A stretch of DNA of 64,000 nucleotides from Iris pallida (taxonomy: Eukaryota; Streptophyta; Magnoliopsida; Asparagales; Iridaceae). A program made the position numbers and the translations under genes. Position 1 is the stretch's first letter, and each line of letters starts with the position of its first letter. The notes beneath the pieces are model-generated. The model had not been told where the DNA came from, made no database searches, and saw nothing but the letters and a program-made list of their open reading frames with translations. Location: assembly GCA_029216955.1 (NCBI GenBank), contig JANAVB010002199.1:15974956-16038955 (forward strand). The letters are read 5' to 3'. Of this stretch, positions 16,466 through 30,379 are shown piece after piece.

Positions 16466-17860
16466 TCAAGACAGTTCATAAGAAGGCAAACGCGGAAATG
16501 AGATCGAAGGATTGGAACCTGCTATCTGCTCTGCTACTGCCTGAGTGGGCTCAACTGTCATGGCGAAAGCTCGCCCCTGTTGGCCTCCTCTAACCTGCTG
16601 CACTCCGTCCTGGCCTGCCTGTCTGGCTGCACGGGCAGCACAGTTCTTCACCTGGTGGTCTGGAGCTCCACAGAATAAACAAACTCCCTGCTTCATCCTA
16701 CAAACCTCTCGGGTGTGCCCTATCTTCTTGCAGAAGGCACACTGGATGGCCTGCCTCTGGCCCTGTCCCTGGTGCTGCTGGGCACGCGCTGGTGCCTGCT
16801 GAATCTGTAATAGAGCCTGCTGCTGCTGAAATGGCCTCTGCTGATGCTGAAAGTGGGGGCGCTTGGCCGGTCCCGTACTGGAACTCGCCCCCATCGTATC
16901 ACCGCTCCTCTTCGGCTTGAGGCCGAAGTCCTCCTCTGCAATCTGCGCGTCCATCAATATCTGATCGAACGTCGCGTCACGGCGACCCGAGGTGCGGGTA
17001 CGCACTGCATGAATGAGTCCCCTACGAAACTTACGAGCCTTCTGCCCCTCATCCTGAATCATATCGGGAGCGAACCTGCTAAGGCGGAAGAACTCTGCTG
17101 CATACTCGTCCACCGACGAGTTCCCCTGCACTAGACCCACGAACTGGCCCTCCAATGCTGTAAGAGCCACGTCCGGGAAGAACTTCTCCTTGAAGAGCCT
17201 CCGGAAGTTCTCCCAAGTCAGCCCTATCACCGACGTACGAGGATCCGTGCGATACCATGTCAGCGCAATGTCGAAGAATCGGCTGGCTGCGGCCGAAATC
17301 CAAAGTGCTCTAGGAAGCTCTGCCAGCTCCATGCTCCGCTGTACATCCTCTAGCCAGTCGTCTGCATAAAGGATGCCCTCCGTGCCTGTGAAGTCCTTGG
17401 AGCTCATCTTCCTAAAGTCTAGTACTGTCCCCGGCCTGGACTGCTACTGGTACGGCTGCTGGCCAGTAGGGCCCTGCACCGTACCCGGTGCCACTCTCTC
17501 TACTGCTGCCAGTGCAAGCTGATACGAGTTCTCTATACTCTGCCTCAGCATCTCGATCTGACGGTGTGACGCCTCCGACTGGCGCTGCGATGCCTCTGCC
17601 TGGGCCCGCTGTGTCTCCATCATCTGCTGAAGGAGAAGAAACATATGATGTGTATCCGTCGGTATCGGTGGTGGTGGCGGCAGTAACTTCGGAACGACGA
17701 TTGAAACCCTCTGGGGTGGAGGTGGTAGACCTCCCTGCACTGTCTGGGTCTCTGGAATAGTAGAATCACTAGGGGCAGTCTCGTGAACCTCCTCCTCTGC
17801 CTGATCAGATCTCTCAGGCAAGCTACTCGATCCAGTGGCCTGCGGGTGCGTATTCGTCAT
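16466..17860 (-). pseudogene. Gag polyprotein of element B, one in-frame stop
   Basis: One continuous frame of about 465 residues from the ATG at 17858-17860 (MTNTHPQ), broken only by a TAG at 17444-17446. Residues 1-140 are Pro-rich with a Gln/Glu-rich coiled-coil-like stretch (QMMETQRAQAEASQRQ). After the TAG comes a retrotransposon gag core (WLEDVQRSMELAELP, ALTWYRTDPR, FRRLFKEKFFPD, DEYAAEFFRLSRFAP). A Gln-rich linker and two CCHC zinc knuckles follow (CAFCKKIGHTREVC, CLFCGAPDHQVKNC). Gag packages element RNA into particles. No pol follows. The TAG sits between CAG codons, so a single C-to-T change or translational readthrough is possible. The upstream stretch has no other ATG in frame. 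Confidence 0.88.
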
Positions 17861-18093
17861 CCTGGAGACGAATTGAAGCAAATAGATCAATATGGCACAT
17901 GAGAAGACATTATCAAAAAAGGACAGTTAATTTAATACAAGGGGAGTAATCATGATAATCAAAAGATCAGAAATTTTTCCTAGGTGTGATTGAGAAACTC
18001 CTATCGTATCCTAGGTCCTACGTCCTAATTGCAGGCTCGTAATTAGTACTCTAAGTCGAGCACCATTACGAGATCGCACTAATTGCGATACCG

Positions 18094-18111
18094 GACCTAC
18101 GTGGGCCACCA
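18094..18111 (-). other. Primer-binding site of element B (tRNA-Ile type)
   Basis: Eight bases inside the right LTR lies GACCTACGTGGGCCACCA on the plus strand, matching the tRNA-Ile-like 3' end seen perfectly in A and C at 16 of 18 positions. Confidence 0.7.
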
Positions 18112-19319
18112 CAAAAACGTGTCACGACCCGCACCCTGAAGAGGGGCACGAGCACGTGGTTACGTCTAGCCTACGCCGCAGAATCGGCGGTAGAACGCTG
18201 TATATAGGGTTTGTAAATACTACGACTAAAATAGATAAATGTACCTGTACAGTATATACACTCCGAATGGAGGTGACATAACAATACAGTCTCAATCACA
18301 TAATCAAAACTAGGGTAGATAGCATGAAAAGAGATATGATAGATAAAACAGGAAACGAGTCCAAAATCCACAAGTCAGAGCTAACACAACATCCAGAGTC
18401 TCAGATAATATAAGATAGATGCTACAAACTGAAATATACTAGCTGGCTCGCAGGCCAGGCAACCCTAACTAAACTATGCTACTCAGGGTGAGCAAAGTCT
18501 AGTGGCTCTACCAACAAGCCACAGTCTAAGTCTACTCCGTCCGACTCAACCCCATAGTAGGTCGGGCAATGTCACCCCCATTTCCTGTATTTCGTATTTG
18601 TACTCGTAATTTGATTTTGGCCCGTATTTTATTTTCTCGACTTGTGGATTTGGTTTCTCGTAAATGGGTTTTGGACCATGGCTTGGTTTTATTTTGTGGA
18701 GTTGGTTTGGTTTGGTTTGGTTCATCATGAGTGGAACACCTTAACCTATTCTCCACCCTCATTCCACCACAACCCACCATCATAAATCCCCACCTACTTT
18801 TCTCTCTCCTCATAATTTTCATTTATTTCTTCTTCTTCTTCCTTCCTCTACACAACACCATCATCCATAGGCAAGTGCACCTTGCCACCACATGAGAACC
18901 ACTTTTTATTTGTCCATTAGCTAGATTAGGCCATGGAGATTAGCTTTAGAACTTGGCATTTTGTGATTTGGAGTTTCTATTGTTCTAGATCTAGGTTTTT
19001 ACTATTTTCGAATTTGTATGATTTTGATCTATTTAACTTGGATTTTAGTTTGTTTTGATGCTTCCATGTGGAAGAGAATTCAATTTTACTCAAGTTAGAG
19101 CTTTGAAAATCTAAATTTTGTTTTGATTTGATCAAGTTATGAAGTTTTGAACTTTGGAGTTCTTGGAGTCTTCTTCTCGGCCTGGAGAAGAAGACAGCAG
19201 CCTGCGCTCTTTAGCGCAGTGCTGGATTGCGCATCCCCCTTGGCCAGCGCTCTTTAGCGCAGCGCCGACCGCGCAGCTTGTCTCTTGGCGAACTGCGCTC
19301 AACCCGAGTGCGCATGGAT

Positions 19320-19640
19320 TCTTGCGCAGTCTGCTCATGCGCAGTCCACTTCTGCGCAATCCATCCATGCGCAGTCCGTCCCTGCGCAATCTGACCCTGC
19401 GCCATCTATTCCTGCGCAACCTGATCCTGCGCAATCCATCCATGCACCATCTATTCCTGCGCAACCTGATCCTGCGCAATCCATCCATGCGCCATCTATT
19501 CCTGCGCAACCTGATCCTGCGCAATCCATCTGCTGCGCCATCCACTCCTGCGCAGTTGGTACCCTGCGCAGCTCACCCCTGCGCAGTTGGCCCCTGGCGC
19601 ACTTGACTCCTGCGCAACCCGACCCCAGGGACCCTTGCGC
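19320..19640. repeat. TGCGCA-rich degenerate tandem array in LTR E
   Basis: Repeats built on CCTGCGCAATCCATCCATGC, with about 15-bp subunits and a 45-bp higher-order unit (three near-identical copies at about 19385-19530). All reading frames through it are repeat translations. Confidence 0.85.
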
Positions 19641-20685
19641 AATTTGTCCAATCATGGATATTTGGTTTAAGCTTGGCTCTTCTATAGTCCTGTATATTGA
19701 TATTTTATTAGATATTTTACGCTCATTTTATATCCTTACGCCTTTTGTCATGAACTTGATTTTACTTATACGTTTGTATTGACTATCGTACATGGCATGG
19801 TATGACAAGGCACTAGCTTAACACGACAGTGACCCGTAGTGGTGCACTCCTGACATGACCAACCTGACTTGATAGTGGCCCGTCGTGGCGCGCTTCTGAC
19901 AAGTACCCTGACATGATTAATCTTGATACTTGATAACTTGATAGTGGCCCGTGGCGGCGCACTCTTGACATGTACCTGACTTGACTTGACTTGTACTCGA
20001 CTTGACTTGTAACTTGTAACCTGACTTGACTTGATGCTGTTGCGACGGCTAACTTGACTCGTATAATCTACTTGACACCGTGGGTGTTCCTGCTTGCTTG
20101 CTTGTGCAATCCGCTTGTCTTGTCTCGCATCATGTCTAGGACGTGACTCCCTGGTTCCCACGGTCAGGGATTCATACTGAATATGGATTAGGCTAATGAC
20201 TAGATCTAACTAGTTCATGGAGAATTTTCAGTCACAGGCAATCTCGTTATCTGGGCGCTTTAATTGGACTTGTAGCTTGCCGACGAGTAGAGCACATTTC
20301 CAGCACACCGTCGCATGTTGCACCCTCTAAGTCACCTAAGGGTACATTTGTCTCCCGGGTGATGTACCCACCTATACTCTCAACCCGCGGAAGGATAACT
20401 GGATAGTCTGCAGGGCTTGGGACTTGGAAATTCTCACTTGCATCTTGTTAGTAATTAGGCTTGTGATAATCCTAGTTAGTTAAGTAGTAAGTCGTAGTAC
20501 TTGCTTGGCCGTGATTGATTGGATGGAGTCTATTCCCGCTTGTCTTGCCCTGATCCTGTACAAGGTTATGACATGACATGATTACTCGTGCTTTACCTTA
20601 ATCATGATTAATTACAGATCCTGATTTCTTGTATTTTATCTTGCCGATAAATTGTAGGAGAAACCAAGTTCCGTTCAGACGAAGG

Positions 20686-20724
20686 GTTACAACCCCGGTC
20701 CTTGTTTGGTTTACGGGTTGTAAC
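20686..20724 (+). repeat. 39-bp inverted-repeat motif in LTR E
   Basis: GTTACAACCC and GGGTTGTAAC arms with a 19-base middle. It matches the family B LTR motif at 38 of 39 positions in the same sense, although most of the rest of the two LTRs differs. Confidence 0.85.
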
Positions 20725-23369
20725 CTGGTTATCTGAATAGTCCCATGGTTATCTCATCGTATATCACCTGCCAGGTTTCTCCTTAATAATTGTCTTTATT
20801 ATGTAATTATTTTCTTATGTTCTGATATGCTGGCTTTTGTTCTTATTTTGTGGCCTCCTTTGTGGCACTTGCTCTTTCTGGGGTTTGACCCAGCTGGTTT
20901 TGTGTGGCCAGATTTCGGAGCAGCACCCGAGGATCTACCGAACCTCCAGCCCGATGGTGGCGACTAGAAGAAACCCGGGCTACGAGTGGGTTTTCTATTT
21001 TGTTTCGCTCACTCTATTGTAAAGTTATTCTTTTGAGGCGTTTAGCCGACGAGTACCTGTTAGCTCGATGCACTTTACTTACTGTTTGCCTACGGGCTGT
21101 AAACATGATTGACAGATCCTAGGGTTGATCATGTATGACTAAACTCTTGCTAGTCCTAACATTTTGTAACGACTAGCTTCATGATCAGCTGAATATGTAA
21201 TATTTGGGACGCCTTATTATTGTATATTTAATGATCATACATCTTGCGACTTTACTTACTTGTGGTAATTGAGACACTAGGCTTGTTCATGACCATAAGA
21301 GACTGTTGGCTTGTAGAAAACCCTCACATATCTAGACAGCCGTGATCGTATAGCGAGGTGGATGCCATTTCGATATACGTAGCTGGCTATGCGTACCCCC
21401 ACTCTTCAGTATTCTAGTTCTGGGGCATGACAGGCAATCAGCCTCTGAATCATCTGTAAAATTATCAACGGTATCCTGTCAGGAAAATGAGCAAGTACAA
21501 ACACCAACAGCAGTTCCATGTGACTTGACAAATTCTATAAGAGACAGTATAATGAACTACAAGACAAAGATATATGAAAACTTGGGAACCGTTCGGAAGT
21601 CGAGTTACAACCCTTAAACCAAACAAGGACCGGGGTTGTAACTCTTCTCCCGAGCAGAACTTAGTCTCCAATCAAGGTACAATGTAAAGGCAAGTAGAGC
21701 ATGTGAGTAATTGTATATCATGGCATGGTGAGAAAATACTGAATGTAGAACAGAGCAGGATATACGATAAGATAAAGTAAATATAAAATGTGATTTGAAT
21801 TATTAGAGCGTTATGTATCGGCTTGGAAAACATGATCAGGCTTTCCATCCGACCGGCTATGAATAATGTGTACAATAGAACGGTAAGGCCGGTCACCATG
21901 GAAAGTTATGAACGATGTAGGGTAAGGCTTTACCCGTCGTGAGGCGAGGGTATAGCTATGAACAATGTATACAGTAGAACAGTGTGGGAATTTGATCACA
22001 CAACCACTAATAACTCCCCATCCCCGAATAGTATAAAGGATCCGGACATAACACGTCATGACACGGGATTCAAAAGCAGGTGATCAGCCCACTCCCAAGT
22101 CCATGTCTATATAAGTACAAGTAACAAGTCGAGTCATGTACCAATATACCAAGTAACCCGGGAACAACATCTCATGACAGGATCCGACATATACTAGTCT
22201 GTGAACCATCGTGTTAGGAATCAAGTAAGACACTACAACTGAATCGGATATAGCAGATATCAAGACAATAAAAACTATTAGTGAATGTACTCGCCTGCTG
22301 TCCTGAGCTGTATGGTATATCAATGCTCAGAGTGGTAATCAGGAACCTAAATATGAGATACTGTATGTTAATTTAGGTTTAAACAAGTTTAGGAATGATT
22401 TACAATAAATGATATGCAATCTAGGTCAAACTAGGTCTCACTGAGTCACACTAAGTCCTGTCAAGTCAATCTAGGTCAATTCAAGTTATATCAAGTCAAT
22501 CTAAGCCAACCCAAGTCAATCCTAGGTCATACCAGTCATCACAGGTCAAAACAAGTCGAAGAAAGTCAAACGGGGTCAAGAGTTGGCCTACAGTTGACTT
22601 TTGGTCAACTGGTCAACCCTGGTCAACTCTAGGTCAACCCTGGTCAACCCTGGTCAACCCTAGGTCAATGGTGACTAATAGTTGACTTTTGGTCAACTAC
22701 ACAAGTCTAAAGGAATTTGGGACTAAATTGGATAAAGCGTTGAGCCATAGTTGACTTTCGGTCTAAAAAGTCAACCGGGGTCAACCGGGGTCAAGACTAG
22801 GTCTAGGCGACTATTTCTAACTATTACCAACCTCTACAACCCATATCCAAGTCCATTTTGGACTTGGAAACTCATATCTTGGCCGTAGGCCAATATCCTA
22901 TTTTACCCTTAAAAAGGGTAAAATTCTAGCTTAGGCAACTATCAAGTTAGCCTACCTACGCTTGGTATTTTGACCCGAGCTCCCTAGGGTAGTAAGGTAC
23001 TAGCCTATACATATATTACCTACCAAGATACCTAAGTAAAGTGGACATCTAGTCCATGTTACGGCCCATTACCGGTATCTTGAATATTTCAAGATACGAA
23101 ATGGTACGGCACGATACCGACGCCCTACAACCCCGATTTCCACTCGGGAGCCTACCCGCAAAATCTAAATCACGTATTCTTGCCCCACGCCAAGTTTCAA
23201 CTCATTCCGATACTCCGAGCTCCGTTTCGCCCTCTAACTCGATTTCCTCTAATTTCTATTCTAGTCTTCTTCATATTCTTCTAACTTCTTCCAATCTTTC
23301 CTTCTAACTTCTAATTCTTTTCTAACTTCTAATTCCTTAAACTTCTTCTAATCTTCTCTACGTATCTAT

Positions 23370-23472
<103 letters not shown>

Positions 23473-23608
23473 TAGATACCATGGGGGGGTTTAATAGGCC
23501 AAATACCAAGGGGGGAGGGTTTGCCTGGCAGCTGCTGCTGCCAGGTTGCTGCTGCTGCTGCTGTGGCTGCTCCTTATTCTTCTCTTCATCTCCTTCTCTT
23601 CCATCCTA

Positions 23609-23692
<84 letters not shown>

Positions 23693-23884
23693 CCATCTAT
23701 ATATATACATATATCTATCTATAGGTATATATATATCTATCTAACCATCTATATATATATACACAACACTCACACATATATATATACATACATACACACC
23801 CATATCCATATACATATATAAATACACACTCATATCTATATATATATATATAAATACACTCTCATAACTATATATATATACATA

Positions 23885-23951
<67 letters not shown>

Positions 23952-24065
23952 ACACACACCCTCACACAACACAAACACACACACATTCTCACCACTCTCA
24001 TCCTCATGACACCCATCCTCACACAACACAAACACATCAATATACATACACACACAAAAATACAC

Positions 24066-24150
<85 letters not shown>

Positions 24151-24233
24151 ACTCTCTAAGGATTAAACCCTAATAAATTCTCAACCTATTTTTCTAGAAA
24201 AAACCTACAAATTTGTGGGCAAATGGTGGAGAA

Positions 24234-27226
24234 TGTCACGACCCGATCCCAAATAATTGGGTCGAACCGGATCATGCCCAGCCTGCACCGTTGTTGAGAC
24301 GGCGGCAGTAAGCTGTTCCATTAGCAGGTAACCACAACAACATCTGTATTTGTCACAACTCAAAATTCGGAAATTTAAAACTTTATTGATCTTTTACAAT
24401 GAAGTGAAAGCTACAACTTAAACTATTTTCTACATACATCAAGAAGAAGAGAAAACTCTAGGTACACAGCTCATCAGTCTCGAAATCCTAGTCTTCTAGT
24501 TGGGACCTCGGGAAATATCGCGGAACAAAGCCTCATCAGTGATACCTAAAATATTGGGTCTCCAGTCAGGAGGGAGCAAAGTACAATTCATGCTAATTTT
24601 AAACAGTTAAATAAGAAATAGAATCATGCAGTTCTAAACAGTTTTAAAACAGGTTTGTTACAGTAGAAATCAGTGATTTGAACAGGTAATGACATATGAC
24701 CGGCTTGGGTTTGTTACAGGAGGGTACAGCTTATCCCCGTGTGTATGAGGGGTAAGCCAATAGTTACAGTAGTTACAGTAGTTTGGATGTGGTCATACTC
24801 ATTACACTACTCCCCCAGTCCCCAATAGTTACAGTAGTTACAGTACAGTACTCTCGAAGAGAGTTTCGTATTTGCATCGTGGTTTAGACATGCAGTAAAG
24901 CGATTAAATAAATAACTGTAAACTAACATAAACTATACTTGCCTCAATGTAAAATGACTGGAGAGGTGGACGACTCCGAGACGGGAAGTTTAGAGTTGTC
25001 CTCGAATTCCTACATTCGAGAGATAGACTCAGCTTTCAGGTTAACCAACTTAGCTATGCTAGTAGTAATCTCTATTTGCGTCCTAGTCCATTTTTAGTTA
25101 TTTAATTAACTAAACACAGAAAACGCGATTAATTGTGCGTTAATTTAATACGAGGGAAAACGTCGTTTTTTAACTTTGAATTCGAAAAATAGCGTCGATG
25201 CCAGATTACTTACGAAAACTTGGTAATTTTATAAAATATAATATAAAACTAATTTTCTTGCTTAGTGAGAAATACGTGACCTTTATTTAATAATAAACTG
25301 GTCAATTTTAAGATGAAAAAATAATAATTAATTTTATACGAAAAATATCTTTTTAATCATTTTAATCGCTAAACAATAAAACACGAAAAACCAGAAAACG
25401 ACAGAAAACCTAAGCTATTACAGTCACAGACCAGCCAGCTGGGCTTATGCCCATTACAATTTATTTACATAAATTGAAATAAGAATAAACTGCCGTTAGT
25501 CCTAACTGAAAATATTAATTAAAAATGTAAACAAAATAAATAATAAAATACTGATAAATATCAAGTCTCAGATAATGGTTCGATCCTCAATTTTTGGCTA
25601 ATTGCCTCAACGTCCGGGCGGGGCCGGTATCGTTTGTATTTAGCCGGGTCCATTGACCGGTACGGTCGTCACCCAAAAATAAATATCAATTAAATTCTGA
25701 AAATCATTTTAAAAACAATTCGGGATTTACGAAAAAATCGGGCAACATCTCCTCTGTTTTTTGTCAACCCAAAAACTGGAAAATTGGCGCCGATAATTCC
25801 TGCAAGTCCCAAACCAGGGAAAAACCCATATTTTATATATAAAACACATCCACAGCCATTTCACAGAATAATCGGAACGACCCGAAATAGTTTCGGAAGT
25901 CCAATTCCAAAACCACAGATCACAGAACGTTCCCGGAAATTTCCGGAAACTAAAACATACCAAAACAATTCCCGAAATATTCTGGGAATGCAAAACAACT
26001 CACGGGACCTTTCCGAAAGTCCCGAAAAAATACAACGTCGCAAATACCGAATTCCCAAAGGGAACCGGGGACCATTTTCATCATCGACAAAAATAGATAA
26101 AATAGCGGGACAGGGGTTATACCTCGGGTTGCTCGGCTAGAGCTCTCAGATGATAAAGTAGAAAGAAAATGATAATCCAGACGTTGCCGAAGTAATGCTG
26201 GACCCAACGTCGTCGACGACGAACGTCGATGAACTCCGAAACAAGGCACAACAAAACCAACCAGAGAACTCGGCAGCGCTAGGGCACGCTGGGAATGGCA
26301 GCGCTGGTCGGCAGGAACGCCGACGGGAAAGGTGCAGAGGGGAACGGCGCCAAGGGGCAGCGCGGACGGAGTGCTGTCGGCGGGAAACGCCGAAGTCAGC
26401 GCTGGTTGCCGGGCTGTCAGCGACTAGGGCTAGGGTCGTCGGAGTTGGCGACGGAAAGGGCGCGCGGGGCTGGCTTGGCCGCGCGGGGAGCGATCAGACC
26501 CGCGGAAGAGGGCGCGGACGGCCGAAGCAGAGGGGCGCTGGGGCCGCGGTCGCCGGAGTAGGCCGGCGCGCGAGGGTGGCGACGGGGTTGGTCGCCGGAG
26601 CTCGGGAGCTCGCGGATGGCGGGATTCGCCGGAGTGCGACGAGCTCGGGGATGGCAGAGGTAGGTGGAGGAGGGGAAATGGTGAGAGAAAGGGTTTGGAA
26701 ATGGGTTTCCAGAGAGGAGAATGGGGTTGGGGAAGTTTCTGTGGATTATGTGAGAAATTTGTGAGAGATGATAGTAAAGAGAGGGAGAGAGTTGTGAGAG
26801 TTATTCTCTTCTGTGAGAACGTGTGAGAGGAGTGGGAAAAGAGGAGTTTACTAAAGGGGTGGTGGTGATCAGTTCGTGTGGTGAAGAGCAAAATGAGGGG
26901 AGTAAGAACGGGAGTGAGGTTGACTAATCCAAAACGTGTGCTGGTCCTTCAGGACCAGCCACAAAGTGATTTATTATTATTATATATTTTTTTTATAACC
27001 AAGTCAAAACCAGATTTGGAAAAAGAATGGATTTGGGTTCAGGCCTGGGTCTGGGCTCGGACTCGGGTCTGGGTCCGAAAATCAAAAGCCTTGTTATTAT
27101 AATTTTCGAAATTCTTTTTCACTCGAAAATATTTAATAATATTAATAATAATAATAATTTTGAAATACTAATGATAATAATACCAAAACATTATTTAATT
27201 ATTAAATACAAATTATGGGTTTCACA
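24234..27226 (-). repeat. Left LTR of element C
   Basis: TGTCACGACCCGATCC to GGTTTCACA. It has a GC-rich stretch at 26270-26650 that opens long spurious reading frames. The right LTR copy breaks those frames, so they are not genes. Confidence 0.92.
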
Positions 27227-27600
27227 ATCTTTCCTCCTTAGAAACTTTCGTCCTCGAAATTTAAAGTAAGGTAGGAGAATCAAACAGGTACGGGTACTGC
27301 GCCCGTAGCTCAGGTCCAACAATAAGAATTTCCAAGGCAGTCGTGGATGAGACGGTTTAGGGACAAGTTTTTTTTATGATATCATCCACGCAGAAAAATA
27401 CAAAAGCGAACCAAAGTACACGAGGTTGATCAGACCATCATACACCGGTCCTGATTAGACAATATATTAGTGGGTGCACCCAATGAAATATCGTCATGAT
27501 CAAGCTTGATTAAAGAGATAGCTTGCAAAACTAGGCTAACTTAGCAGCATTAGTCAAGTTTAGAACAAAAAAATAAGGAATAGGAGTTTAAGTGATGGCT
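27227..27600 (-). other. 3' non-coding part of element C with conserved block
   Basis: Contains the polypurine tract next to the left LTR. About 27335-27550 has a block also found in the interior of element A at 37565-37795 (shared GATTAGACAATAT and GCTTGCAAAACTAGGCT). Confidence 0.65.
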
Positions 27601-27799
27601 CAAATTCTGATTTTCTTCTCATCTCTGACTAGGCTTGCAACTGGTTTCTCTGGCACTGAAAGGTTGAGTCCAATCTTCAGCTCTGGATTATCCAAAACGT
27701 GACTTGGATCCGAAATGTAGCGTCTGAGCTGTGACGTAGAAGACGTTGCACACTCTCAAGATTAGCTGGTAGAGCTAACTGGTACGCTACTTCCAACTC

Positions 27800-30060
27800 G
27801 TCTTAAACTTCAAATGGCCTGATGTACCTGGCCTCAATTTCCAGCTCCGTCAAAACTGATTGTTCCTCTGGTAGGAGAAAGCTTCACAGAAATAACATCT
27901 CCTTCTTCAACTTCTTCGGTCGACTACTACTACCAATCCAATGCTTCTGTCTATCTTGGGTAATCCTAAGCTTGCATTCTCCTTCTCTACTGCGTCAGTT
28001 ACCATCTCTAGACCCAGCAGTACTCTTTCTCCTACGTCGTCCCATGCAAGTGGTGTACGGCAACGACGTCCATAGAGCTTCAAATAGGGTCATACTAATT
28101 CCATCTTGGTAGCTGTTGTTTTGTAAGAGAACTCCACCAAATGCAATTGGTCTTCCCAAGACCCTCCAAATTCCAAGACGTAAAATCTCAATATATCTCC
28201 AAGCGTCTGGATTGACCTCTCTGATTGCCCGTCCCGCGGTACTCCATGAATCCGGTAGATGTGCCTCTCGTACAATGCTGCCCACTTCGTAGTGGATAAA
28301 CCAACTTTGAAGGACATAAAGTGAGCTGACTTAGTCAGTCGGTTTACTATAATCCAATTGGTGCCCTTCCCTCCTTGGAAACAAGGCAATCCTTACTCAA
28401 AGTTCATTGTTATATGCTTCTACTTCCACTCCGAATTGTCCAGCGGCTCCAACAAACTTGTTATTCTCTTGCTAAATTCCTCATGTTGACAAATTCACAT
28501 CTAATCCCATACCTGGAATTGTCCTTCTTTATTCCATATCACCAATCAATGGAGGCATATTCCGATACATCTTATTATCTCCTGAATATATGGAATACTG
28601 CGACTGGTGCATTTCTTTCATCAGCTCGTTCCTCCGTTTGTCAGCCGATACGCAAAGTCTCGTACCATTCTTCAGAGTTCCAATGCTGATCAATTTAGAA
28701 ACCCTCAAGTGTTCCTGCCAACAATTGATCTCTAAGCCTGCAAAGTGCCTCGTTTTGAAACCACGATCTCTTGATTTTGTCCCTCAGCCTCGAACTTCAT
28801 CAATACGGAATCAGCATCCAGCTCCATCCTTCTATCTCCAGGTAGTATAACCTCCAGTCCAAACTTCTCGATGTCTTGTAGCAGGTGCTAGTCCTTGGTT
28901 AAGAACTTCGCCATCAGTATCGACCAAGTGCATCAGCGACCATATTAGCCTTACCTGAATGGTACTGCAGGTTGATGTCGAAATCCTTCATCTGCTTCAG
29001 CCATCTTCTCAGTCTAACATTCAGCCCTTTCTGAGTAAAGACATATTTCAGACTTTTGTAGTCCGTATATATTTTCACTCCCTTTCCATAGAAATCATGC
29101 TTCTATAGCTTCCAAGTAATGATAATTGTAGCAAATTTTAAATTAGGCGTGGGATAATTCTTCTCATGAGTCTGTAGTTGCCTATATGTGTAAGCAATTA
29201 CTTTCCCATGTTGTTGAAGAACGCAGCCCAGTCCTTTTCTAGAGGCATTACTGTAAATTGAGAATCCACCGGTTCCTGCGGGTAGCGCAAGGATTGGTGT
29301 AGTGGTAAGTCTCTTCTTCAGCTCCTCAATGCCGCCTGGCAATCTTTCGTTCAGATGAACTCTTCATTCTTCCAAGTGAGCTTCGTCATCGGCTCAGCAA
29401 TCTTGGCAAAATCCTTCACGAACTTCTGATAGTAGCCAGCCAAGTTCAAGAAACTTCCGAATTGAACTTGGGGTATACCACTTTTCAACAACAGCTATCT
29501 TCCATCGAAATTTCTTCTCTTGACAACATTGCCAAAAGTCCACCTTGTCAAAGAAAATCCACGTTCAGATAACTTACCATAAAACTTCTTTTTCTTCAAG
29601 TTTCCAGAACTTTCCTCAGATGTTCTTCATGCCCTTCTTCAGTCTTCGAATATATCAGAATGTTATCTATGGAGAAGAACTCATGAAAACTCTGTTCATG
29701 AGATTCATGAACACAGCAGGAGTATTTGTCAGTTTAACGTCATGACCAAAGAAAACTACCCATACTTGGTGTTTGAACGCCGTCTTGGAAATGTCCTCCT
29801 TCCTGACTTTGATTGATGGTAGTCAGATCTTAAGTCAAACTTCGAAACACCCTAACTCCACACAAACAGATCCTCGATCCGGGCAGAGAGTACTTGTTCT
29901 TTAATGTCTGGTAATCGATGCACATCCGTTGTTCCATCCTTCTTGGGCACAAACAAGATAGGTGTTCCCTAAGATGAAGTTCCACCCTGAATAAATCCTA
30001 GAGCCTTCATTGATCTGGTCCTTCATCTTCTTGGCCACCTTCGGGTTGACTCTGTAATAT
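27800..30060 (-). pseudogene. Pol remnants of element C (RT, RNase H, integrase)
   Basis: Read on the minus strand. At about 29890-29970 an RT fragment shows GTPILFVPKKDGTT. About 29640-29760 has the region after it (TNTPAVFMNLMNRVF). 29103-29342 is RNase H (SRKGLGCVLQQHGKVIAY, QLQTHEKNYPTPNLKFA). 28090-28389 is integrase core (WIIVNRLTKSAHFM, HGVPRDGQSERSIQTL, WEDQLHLVEFSY), with the following C-terminal integrase sequence (WDDVGERVLLG) near 28030. Many stops and frameshifts separate these. The intact protein would copy and insert the element; this copy cannot. Confidence 0.85.
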
Positions 30061-30379
30061 CCTATAGAATTAGGGAAAGAGCCGGGGACTAGGTCAGGGG
30101 TGAATCCTATGTCTAGATATGGGATAATCCGGGAAGACTATCAGGGAAAATATCTGCCATAAAGGTGTAACTAAGGATTTTTATTCATGTGGAGAATTAC
30201 AGCAAAAACTCTTATGATTGATCTAAGGACATCCTGTTACAACTTCCAAAATAGATAATGCTATTCAGCAGTTCTAGGTACTATTCTTCATGGTTCTGGC
30301 TCTTGCATGAGCAGTCTCTAACTGCTTCATCTTCTATGAACCTCGAGTATGCATCATGCCTTATTGTAAGAGGCAGGGT

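Larger units (their letters stand above)
18570..21432 (+). mobile_element. Element E: solo LTR
   Basis: 2863 bp from TGTCACCCCC to GGCATGACA, flanked by the duplication GGCAA (18565-18569 and 21433-21437) within the right LTR of B. There is no internal region or second LTR, so it is a solo LTR left by recombination. Orientation is inferred as plus from its end and from the shared 39-bp motif. It has a tandem array at 19330-19620 and several GACTTGACTTGAC stretches (19830-20060). Confidence 0.87.

Noticed and set aside
19132..19782. Overlapping reading frames on both strands in LTR E
   Set aside because: They come from the TGCGCA tandem array, which is open in several frames on both strands.
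26195..26764. Long GC-rich reading frame (MLDPTSSTTNVDEL...)
   Set aside because: It lies inside LTR C; the second LTR copy (33164-33710) breaks the frame, and the opposite strand is equally open from GC bias.
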